Below, piece after piece: positions 1 to 5,175 of a stretch of DNA of 5,175 nt (the stretch's first letter is position 1; each line of letters begins with the position of its first letter). A model generated the notes under the pieces. It worked only from the letters and a program-made list of their open reading frames with translations, was not told the DNA's origin and made no database searches. The DNA is from JAAYEB01 sp035306725. GTDB lineage: Bacteria > Fibrobacterota > Chitinivibrionia > Chitinivibrionales > Chitinispirillaceae. Made by a program: the position numbers and the translations under genes. The DNA is taken from assembly GCA_035306725.1 (NCBI GenBank), contig DATGNN010000395.1:1-5175 (forward strand). Direction: 5' to 3'.

Positions 1-708
1 CGAACCGGTTCCGTCTTTTGTTCCGGGTGCAGTTTTACAGGCAACCTCGGCTCTTCCGTCACTGTCCAGGTCATATACCATAAACTGTGTGTAGTGGGCT
101 CCTGACCTGATATTTATACCCAGGTCAATTCTCCATAAACTGGTTCCGTCAAGCTTTACTGCCTCCAGGTAAGTCACATCCGTATAACCTTGCTGTGAAT
201 TATCTTTTGCGTTGTCGGGTTCCCATTTTATCACTAATTCATACTCGCCATCACCATCCAGATCACCACATGATAAATCATTAGGAGAATAATTTCCACC
301 CTGAGGACCTTTTGGAGGGCAATTCAGTGGAATTTTTTTATATTGTTGAGCCCAAACGCCGACACTCTTTGAAGGTGACGATTCTGTACCATTTATAATT
401 GATGTTACATAATAGGCATCTGCACTACTACCGTCGGGATCAACATAATTAGTACTTTCGATGATCGGGTCCCCGTTTATCTTCTGGCTGTTGCGATAGA
501 TGTTGAGTCCTGTTGAAGTGGGTTCTGTCCCAAACATACGCCAGGAGATAAAAATATCACTGCCGCGATTCACTGCGACAACACCGCGATCAAGTTTTTC
601 CATCAAACGGGCTGCTTCAGAGTTTAAAGAAAAACAGATTATACTAAATGTGAAAACTGTCAGTCGAATGAATTTAACCCGTACGGAAGAAGATGTTAAG
701 CTGTTCAT
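1..708 (-). CDS. PL11 rhamnogalacturonan lyase, N-terminal part (gene continues past the left edge)
   Basis: The product should cleave the rhamnogalacturonan I backbone of pectin by beta-elimination, outside the cytoplasm. It resembles the YesW/YesX/RhiE enzymes. Seen: 236 uninterrupted codons on the minus strand, open at base 1. A signal peptide spans about residues 1-33 (basic N-terminus, hydrophobic 16-28, cleavage likely near SEA-A at 30-33). A short beta domain follows (34-120) and contains RGVVAV at 41-46 and a YR at 71-72. The propeller then begins: DLDGDGEYE (149-157), DNSQQGYT (169-176), LWRIDLGINIRSGAHYTQF (191-209), DLDSDGRAE (213-221) and KTAPGTKDG (225-233). The two DxDxDG loops are typical calcium-binding turns of this family. 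The start at 708 is chosen because AAAGG at 716-720 lies 7 nt upstream, a signal peptide follows directly, and no other in-frame ATG precedes it before an upstream stop. Family members usually exceed 550 residues, so most of the catalytic propeller is outside the window. Family assignment is near certain; substrate is by family. Confidence 0.95.
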   Translation of the reverse strand, partial: MNSLTSSSVRVKFIRLTVFTFSIICFSLNSEAARLMEKLDRGVVAVNRGSDIFISWRMFGTEPTSTGLNIYRNSQKINGDPIIESTNYVDPDGSSADAYYVTSIINGTESSPSKSVGVWAQQYKKIPLNCPPKGPQGGNYSPNDLSCGDLDGDGEYELVIKWEPDNAKDNSQQGYTDVTYLEAVKLDGTSLWRIDLGINIRSGAHYTQFMVYDLDSDGRAEVACKTAPGTKDGTGS

Positions 709-859
709 AAAAATACCTTTACAATGATCTGAATAATTATTTGGTAAGAAAAATGGATCAGATTAGTACCTATTTAATTAGTATAATAAAATATATACAG
801 CCAGACAGATCTTTTTTACCTGATTTTTATTAGTCCCCGGAAAAACACAATTTTACTTG

Positions 860-876
860 CAAGGTTTTTAACCTTG
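860..876. promoter_or_regulatory. Inverted repeat, possible operator
   Basis: The sequence CAAGGTT-TTT-AACCTTG has perfect 7-bp arms around a 3-bp AT spacer. It lies about 150 bp upstream of the PL11 start and 320 bp upstream of the GH8 start. No T-rich tract follows on the plus strand, so a terminator is unlikely. Its size and symmetry suit a dimeric repressor or activator, but no specific family can be named. A chance occurrence in AT-rich DNA is possible when all spacer lengths are allowed. Confidence 0.35.
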
Positions 877-1069
877 AATGATTTTAAACTGAATGTAGAA
901 GAATATTCTGATTCTCGGGTATATGCAGGATTTTGATAAACATTTTTATATCGGTATATTTATCAGTAGCTTACTTTTGAAAGAAAATGTGAATCCAATG
1001 GTTCCGCAAATATGGATACGAGGCAATCAGATACAAATTAAACAGGCATGTACAGAAGTCACTTGCTGT

Positions 1070-1083
1070 GAAACCATGGTTTC
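1070..1083. promoter_or_regulatory. Perfect 14-bp palindrome, candidate operator for the GH8-GH9 operon
   Basis: GAAACCATGGTTTC equals its own reverse complement. It is centred about 121 bp upstream of the GH8 start codon and about 74 bp upstream of the best -10 element (1150-1155), a distance more like an activator or distal operator than a site overlapping the promoter. With uniform base composition a perfect 14-bp palindrome would be expected about 0.03 times in a region this long. A diverged relative, GAATCCAATGGTTCC at 991-1005, shares GAA-x-CCA and TGGTT. The binding protein is unknown; LacI-type regulators use sites of this general size, but that is only analogy. Confidence 0.45.
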
Positions 1084-1149
1084 TATATCAATTAAAAGAT
1101 AAAATGCATAAGTGTAATTTTTAAAGTAACTTGTTATCAAATTTGAGCT

Positions 1150-1155
1150 TATAAT
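1150..1155 (+). promoter_or_regulatory. Candidate -10 element for the GH8-GH9 operon
   Basis: An exact TATAAT lies 42 bp upstream of the GH8 start codon, which would give a 5' leader of roughly 35 nt. The region 16-18 bp upstream (around 1126-1133, AACTTG/TAACTT) does not resemble TTGACA. A second -10-like TATACT at 1171-1176 has TTGAGC at 1143-1148, but with a 22-bp spacer that is too long. No Bacteroidota-type TTTG/TAnnTTTG pair was found. The -10 hexamer is real as sequence; its use as a promoter is a guess. Confidence 0.3.
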
Positions 1156-1197
1156 AGGTACAAAAAACGATATACTATCACAAACCAGGAGGATTAC

Positions 1198-2619
1198 ATG
1201 AGGTCTTTTATTAAGTTAAGCGTTTTAATGGCTGTTTCTGCGTGTTCACTCTTTTCTGCTCCAAAATTTCCTTTCCCGCATAACGCAGAATACCCCTACG
1301 GAATTATGCCATCCAGTATCGATAACGAAAAGGTTCAGGAAACATATGAGGAGTTTATGGAATTTTATGAGGAAAGTGGAGACCTGGCCAGAATTAAACA
1401 TGATAATCTGGATTCTACAGTTTCCGAGGGAATCGCGTATGGTATGATAGTTATGGTGTATATGGATAATGATAAAAACAATACGCGGGATAAATTTGAC
1501 AAGTTGTGGAAATATTATAACAGCTTTTTGAATAAAAACGGCCTGATGAACTGGAAAATTCATGGATTTTCTAATGTTGTTGGTAGAAATGCAGCCACAG
1601 ACGCGGAGCTTGATGCTGCTTTTGCTCTTATGCAGGCTTACAAACAGTGGGATGATGAAAAATATCTGACAGATGCTACTGAACTTATCGGGAAAATTGC
1701 AGAATTTGAAATCAACGAAAATGGTTTCATTAAACCAGGTGACAGTTGGGACAGCGAAAAGAATCCCTCTTATTTCAGTACCGCGGCTCTTGAACTTTTC
1801 AAACAGGCAAGTAATTTTGGATGGGACAGGATTATCGAGAATGCATATTCTCTTATAGAGAAATCCAGAAACAATAATACAGGCCTGGTTCCTAACTGGT
1901 GTAATGAAGAAGGGGTCCCTTCACCAGCTCCTCCATATGATCCAAACAGGGGAGCATATTACTACGACGCAACACGTGCGCCATGGCGTCTTGCCTGGGC
2001 ATACTCCTGGTATGGACATGAAAAGGCAAAAGAAACTTGTGATAAAATTGCGTCATGGATATCTTCAGAAACTGGCAATGACCCTTCAGAAGTTGTTGAT
2101 GGGTACAATCTGGATGGTTCAGAAATTGGAAGATCGAACAATGCTACATTTGTCGGTCCTTTTGCATGTGCCGGTATGGTTGATGAATCACATCGCAGTT
2201 GGCTCGACGAGAGTTACAGCCATCTTGCTTCAATCGAAGAAACCGTTTATTATCAGGTGTCCCTTAAAATGTTGACACTGCTTTATCTTTCTGGTAATAT
2301 GCCTAATCTTTGGGATCCGCCAAACAGTATTTCTCCACTCCACAGATCCGGCTTAAAGAATTCAGAACATCTGGACTTTGCCTTTTCAAATACGGCTAAT
2401 GGCGTTAAGCAAATCTCTTTTTCAGTATCCAGGCCTGATCATGTTAATATTTCGATATACACGGTTTCAGGTAAACTGGTATCTACTCTTTTAAAAGGAA
2501 ATTATGAAAAAGGGACACATCATGTAACTGTAGATCCATTTCTTCCTGCAGGAGCATATATTTTACGTATGACAACTCAATCGGCAGAGGTAACAAAGCC
2601 GTTGATGATGACACGGTAA
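1198..2619 (+). CDS. Secreted GH8 glycosidase (endoglucanase/xylanase-type) with C-terminal sorting-like domain
   Basis: An inverting family 8 glycosidase, expected to hydrolyse internal beta-1,4 bonds in cellulose, mixed-linkage glucan, xylan or chitosan; the exact substrate cannot be read from sequence. The start is fixed by AGGAGG at 1187-1192, 5 nt before ATG. Domains: signal sequence about 1-21, catalytic domain about 25-370, linker 372-405, and a C-terminal beta-sandwich 406-473 resembling T9SS/FlgD-Ig sorting tails (SIYTVSGKLVSTL, then LPAGAYILRM). Catalytic features: E77 in VSEGIAYGM is the expected general acid, and D257 in YYYDATRAPWR (254-264) the expected base. Their spacing of 180 residues is close to that of Clostridium CelA, placing it in the Asp-base subfamily (GH8a). 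The family signature is at 133-151 (ATDAELDAAFALMQAYKQW), with Glu137 where the pattern as I recall it has Asp. VSAC at 13-16 could be a lipobox. The gene is followed after 97 bp by GH9 on the same strand, a probable operon. The family call is firm; substrate and sorting route are inference. Confidence 0.95.
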   Translation: MRSFIKLSVLMAVSACSLFSAPKFPFPHNAEYPYGIMPSSIDNEKVQETYEEFMEFYEESGDLARIKHDNLDSTVSEGIAYGMIVMVYMDNDKNNTRDKFDKLWKYYNSFLNKNGLMNWKIHGFSNVVGRNAATDAELDAAFALMQAYKQWDDEKYLTDATELIGKIAEFEINENGFIKPGDSWDSEKNPSYFSTAALELFKQASNFGWDRIIENAYSLIEKSRNNNTGLVPNWCNEEGVPSPAPPYDPNRGAYYYDATRAPWRLAWAYSWYGHEKAKETCDKIASWISSETGNDPSEVVDGYNLDGSEIGRSNNATFVGPFACAGMVDESHRSWLDESYSHLASIEETVYYQVSLKMLTLLYLSGNMPNLWDPPNSISPLHRSGLKNSEHLDFAFSNTANGVKQISFSVSRPDHVNISIYTVSGKLVSTLLKGNYEKGTHHVTVDPFLPAGAYILRMTTQSAEVTKPLMMTR

Positions 2620-2716
2620 GTTATGGTGGTTGCGTTTATGAATGGTCACGCGATTAAACCATATTTTGAAAATAAACTGTATTGTGAATTGTGAATAATG
2701 AAAGACAGGTGACAGT
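2620..2716 (+). other. GH8-GH9 intercistronic spacer with tandem heptamer and Shine-Dalgarno
   Basis: This spacer shows no GC-rich hairpin followed by T residues, so read-through from GH8 into GH9 is likely. It holds an AT-rich 13-bp inverted repeat TATTTT-G-AAAATA at 2662-2674. It also holds two tandem copies of ATTGTGA (2681-2694), followed by a degenerate third copy ATAATGA (2695-2701). The Shine-Dalgarno AGGTGA at 2707-2712 sits 4 nt before the GH9 start codon. A five-codon frame from ATG 2698 stops at the TGA inside that Shine-Dalgarno and is probably accidental. Confidence 0.6.
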
Positions 2717-5095
2717 ATGAAACAACAGATTATCTTTTTGTTGTTATTGGTCTTGATAAACGGAGCAAAAGCTTCGATTAATATCCGTGAAATACGTACA
2801 GCTTCTGATAATGTACTTGTTGTTCTGCTTCACAATGATAACGAGGTTGACATTTCGGAATTCGACCTGAGCAGTACGAAGTGGAAAATAAATGATAAAA
2901 CCCCTTCGGATATCGGTTTGTATGCCATGGAGGCCGACTCCTGTGATTATCATGTGTATCTGGAGACAGAGACTCTTGAGAATGGTGTTGATTATTTGAT
3001 TTCGACGCCGTATGGAGATACTGCAATACAGTTTGATGACCGCAAAATTTTCTGTGAATCAATTAAAACAAACCAGGCAGCGTACAGCTCTCTTGCGAAC
3101 AATAATTACGCTCTGTTTGCAATATGGCTTGGTGATAAAGGAAGCAGGCAAATAGATGGTTCACTTCCGGAATATGAAGTTTTCGAACAGTATACGGATG
3201 AAACAGTGGCATCCGGCACCCTTACAGAAATCGGAGAAAATTCTTCATCGGGTGATTATGTTTACCGCATAGATCTTTCTTCGGTTCCTGAAGGCGGACC
3301 GTATATAATTTCAATAAAGGGGTATGGATGTTCCTGGCCTTTTGAAGTGGGAAGTACGTTTTCGAAACGTCTTGCTTACATAATGTTTCGTTCCCAGTAT
3401 TATCAGCGGTGTGGTTGTCCGATTGTCGAGCCTTATGGATGGAATATCAGGGATAAACCTTGTCACACGACAGTTTATGATGTTGATGGGGATATTGGGG
3501 AAGCCAGAATAAGAGTAAACGGAAGTGAACCCTCCTTTGTTTGCATTGGGGGGTATCATGATGCAGGAGACGCGGACAGGCGGGCTTATCATATGGCAAA
3601 CCCGATAATCAATCTGATGATTTATGAAGCATTTCCGGATCTGTTTTATGATGAGCAGTTTAATATTCCGGATCAGTTTGATTCTCTTGGTAATATTATT
3701 GGTAAGGGAAACGGAATACCGGATATTATTGATGAAGCAGTTTGGGGTACTCTTGTCTGGGAATATCTTCAGAACGATGATGGAAGTATTCATTTTGGTA
3801 CAGAGACTTATGGATATCCCGATCCTTTTGCTGCACCCTTGGATCAGGACGACAAGCTGTATGGTACTGTAAAGATTGACGACAGGGCTGCTGCAACAGG
3901 AGCAGGGCTTTTTATGCATCTTGCGCGTATAGTTGAACCATTTGATTCTGAGTATAGCGGTAAACTTTATAATCGCGCGCAAAAATCATTTAATTTCATC
4001 AAAGACAGAATGGCTGACCCTGAAAAGCTTTACTATTATGTACAAAAATATCTTTATGACGGGGATGCGAATGCTCATGAACAGTTGAAAAATCTGAGAA
4101 ACAGTGTTGATAACATGAATGAAAATGTTTGGGGATGTTACGGGTATTCTCTTAATGACAGAGCATTTGATAATCCGGGATATTTCCTTTCTTATATACT
4201 GGAGACCGAAAAAGAGACAGATCCGGATATGGTGGCCTATTTCATATCAGAATTAAAAGAGGCTGCGGATGCAAATCTTGCAGAACTTTCAAAATATGCT
4301 TATCCTGTGGGAAATGATCCTGATAATGATAATCGTTGGGGGCATAATGTTATGCAGCCGATTTATGCCTGTGCACCTGTTCTGTACTGGAAATTGACAG
4401 GAGAACAGAAGTACATTGATGGCGCGTGTGAACTGATGAATTACATATTGGGTTTGAATCCTCTTGGAATCAGTTATGTGACTGGTTTGGGATTTCATCA
4501 GGTTCATAATCCCCACGACAGGGAGAGTGAGTACACAAAGTCTCTGGGGTGGGGCCCTAAGCCGGGAATAACTGTGTTTGGGCCAGGTGTTTTAGGTTTT
4601 GGAGCTGGAGCTCAAACTCATCCTGGAATAAATTCACTTCCTTCAGAGAGAATGTTTGGTGATGATATAAATTCGATTTCAACTGCTGAATTTACGATTT
4701 TTGAAACCATGAGTCATAATTCGATTTTTACTGTTCTTTCAAATGGTGGAACCTGGGATGAAAATGATGATCCATTTTCCAGGCAGCAGACTTCTGTTAA
4801 AAAGAGATCAAAAAATGCTAATAACAGGAATGTACCATCATTTTCTGTATATTTGAGAGAGAATACCTTGAATCTTTCTTTCAAACTTGAAAAACCTTCA
4901 GAAACCGGTATTACTGTTTATTCGTTAATTGGCAAAAAAATTATGAGTATTGATCTGGGTAAAATGGATACCGGTGTACACAAAATTGAATTGCCTTTGA
5001 ACGGATCAGCAATGAGACTGGTTTCAAAAGGAGTAAATATAGTAAAGCTTCGAACCGGTAAACAGTTGCAGGTGAGTTCAATTATGGTGTATTAG
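2717..5095 (+). CDS. Secreted multidomain GH9 glycosidase with C-terminal sorting-like domain
   Basis: An inverting family 9 glycosidase, expected to act on cellulose or related beta-glucans outside the cell. Signal peptide 1-19 ends AKA before Ser20. Residues 20-112 form a beta-rich region I cannot assign. Residues 113-212 look like a CelD_N Ig-like domain (IKTNQAAY at 116-123, SWPFEVG at 206-212). The catalytic domain spans about 213-685: YQRCGC (229-234), GGYHDAGDADRR (278-289) with D282 and D285, the latter the expected base, NGIPDIIDE (332-340), a signature-1 match SYVTG...NPHDR (586-602) keeping H600-x-R602, and FGD (647-649) with E658 in STAEFTIFE as expected general acid. Against signature 2 as recalled, the aromatic at 654 is Ile and the Asn-Ser/Thr/Ala pair is T664-M665. 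A basic linker (689-705) leads to a sorting-like tail (706-792) with ITVYSLIGKKIMSI. AGGTGA 4 nt upstream supports the start. At 792 residues it fits a multidomain GH9. Endo versus exo action and substrate are undetermined. Confidence 0.95.
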   Translation: MKQQIIFLLLLVLINGAKASINIREIRTASDNVLVVLLHNDNEVDISEFDLSSTKWKINDKTPSDIGLYAMEADSCDYHVYLETETLENGVDYLISTPYGDTAIQFDDRKIFCESIKTNQAAYSSLANNNYALFAIWLGDKGSRQIDGSLPEYEVFEQYTDETVASGTLTEIGENSSSGDYVYRIDLSSVPEGGPYIISIKGYGCSWPFEVGSTFSKRLAYIMFRSQYYQRCGCPIVEPYGWNIRDKPCHTTVYDVDGDIGEARIRVNGSEPSFVCIGGYHDAGDADRRAYHMANPIINLMIYEAFPDLFYDEQFNIPDQFDSLGNIIGKGNGIPDIIDEAVWGTLVWEYLQNDDGSIHFGTETYGYPDPFAAPLDQDDKLYGTVKIDDRAAATGAGLFMHLARIVEPFDSEYSGKLYNRAQKSFNFIKDRMADPEKLYYYVQKYLYDGDANAHEQLKNLRNSVDNMNENVWGCYGYSLNDRAFDNPGYFLSYILETEKETDPDMVAYFISELKEAADANLAELSKYAYPVGNDPDNDNRWGHNVMQPIYACAPVLYWKLTGEQKYIDGACELMNYILGLNPLGISYVTGLGFHQVHNPHDRESEYTKSLGWGPKPGITVFGPGVLGFGAGAQTHPGINSLPSERMFGDDINSISTAEFTIFETMSHNSIFTVLSNGGTWDENDDPFSRQQTSVKKRSKNANNRNVPSFSVYLRENTLNLSFKLEKPSETGITVYSLIGKKIMSIDLGKMDTGVHKIELPLNGSAMRLVSKGVNIVKLRTGKQLQVSSIMVY

Positions 5096-5175
5096 TCTGT
5101 TACTTTTTACCGGAATCGGTATCAGCATCCAATAATTGCCGATTAAAATGCTTTCCTTATAAAAACTCGAAATAT
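5096..5175. other. Non-coding tail after GH9, weak hairpins only
   Basis: Eighty bases follow the GH9 stop with no visible gene start. Two mutually exclusive stems share bases 5114-5121: TACCG-GAAT-CGGTA (5108-5121), and AATCGGTA pairing with TGCCGATT (5114-5121 with 5137-5144, one G-T wobble). Neither is followed by a proper run of T on the plus strand, so a terminator cannot be claimed. The operon may continue beyond the window. Confidence 0.5.

Larger units (their letters stand above)
709..1197. other. Divergent intergenic region with several dyads, no convincing gene
   Basis: This 489-bp AT-rich stretch separates the start of the PL11 gene from the start of the GH8 gene, so it should carry the promoters of both transcription directions. 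I see no RNA gene. The longest ATG-initiated reading frame noted (923-1102 plus, 59 codons) lacks a good Shine-Dalgarno and resembles no known protein. What stands out is dyad symmetry: 7-bp arms at 860-876, a perfect 10-bp palindrome AGAATATTCT at 900-909, 9-bp arms with one mismatch at 935-943 and 956-964, an imperfect 15-bp dyad at 991-1005, and a perfect 14-bp palindrome at 1070-1083. A minus-strand -10-like TATACT (complement of 780-785) lies about 72 bp upstream of the PL11 start, but without a convincing -35 box. Confidence 0.8.

Noticed and set aside
500..727. Plus-strand open frame of 75 codons
   Set aside because: It is antisense to the PL11 N-terminus and signal peptide, which are clearly coding on the minus strand.
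923..1102. 59-codon plus-strand reading frame in the divergent intergenic region
   Set aside because: No good Shine-Dalgarno ahead of the ATG, no recognisable protein features, and it runs through the dyads and the 14-bp palindrome. It is compatible with chance at this length.
2622..2663. TATGGT / ACCATA inverted arms after the GH8 stop
   Set aside because: Only 6-bp arms around a 30-nt loop, with no T tract; not a credible terminator or operator.
2698..2712. Five-codon leader frame ATG AAA GAC AGG TGA overlapping the GH9 Shine-Dalgarno
   Set aside because: Too short to support; a chance ATG in AT-rich DNA with no Shine-Dalgarno of its own.
3311..3982. Long antisense open frame (223 codons) inside the GH9 gene
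   Set aside because: It lies wholly opposite the GH9 catalytic motifs, its translation resembles no family, and it is explained by codon bias of the sense gene.
5108..5144. Possible terminator hairpins after GH9
   Set aside because: Stems are short, compete for the same bases, and lack a following T run on the plus strand.
1..5175. CRISPR array, tRNA or rRNA gene, insertion sequence, toxin-antitoxin or defence genes
   Set aside because: None seen on either strand: no regularly spaced repeats, no transposase-like frame, no cloverleaf-like or rRNA segments.

Overview
The window looks like a piece of a plant cell-wall polysaccharide degradation locus from a moderately AT-rich, Gram-negative-type bacterium. 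Three genes are supported, all encoding secreted carbohydrate-active enzymes. Two of them end in a beta-sandwich tail that resembles type IX secretion (T9SS/Por) or FlgD-Ig-like sorting domains. Such tails together with GH8 and GH9 enzymes suggest Fibrobacterota (for example a Chitinispirillia-type lineage) or a Bacteroidota-like organism. This placement is inference from protein style; there is no rRNA or other marker gene here.

Layout: (1) 1-708, minus strand: the N-terminal 236 codons of a family PL11 rhamnogalacturonan lyase, with its signal peptide; the gene runs off the left edge. (2) 709-1197: a 489-bp AT-rich divergent intergenic region. It has no convincing gene but several dyad-symmetric elements, the best being a perfect 14-bp palindrome at 1070-1083. 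It must hold the promoters of both directions unless transcription enters from elsewhere. (3) 1198-2619, plus: a GH8 glycosidase with signal peptide, catalytic domain and C-terminal sorting-like domain. (4) 2717-5095, plus: a GH9 glycosidase with signal peptide, an extra N-terminal beta-rich region, a CelD_N-type Ig-like domain, the catalytic domain, a basic linker and a C-terminal sorting-like domain. It follows GH8 after 97 bp with its own Shine-Dalgarno and no clear terminator between, so the two probably form an operon. (5) 5096-5175: non-coding tail with only weak hairpins.

How they fit together: the GH8 and GH9 enzymes would cut beta-1,4-linked backbones (cellulose, mixed-linkage glucan or xylan) outside the cell or at its surface, while the PL11 enzyme would cleave the rhamnogalacturonan I backbone of pectin by beta-elimination. 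The divergent arrangement would allow one regulator bound in the shared 489-bp region to co-control pectin and glucan attack.

I looked for an undescribed system and found none. The points worth a second look are the dyad-rich divergent control region, the unassigned N-terminal region of the GH9 protein, departures from recalled GH8/GH9 signature patterns, and a possible lipobox in the GH8 signal sequence.
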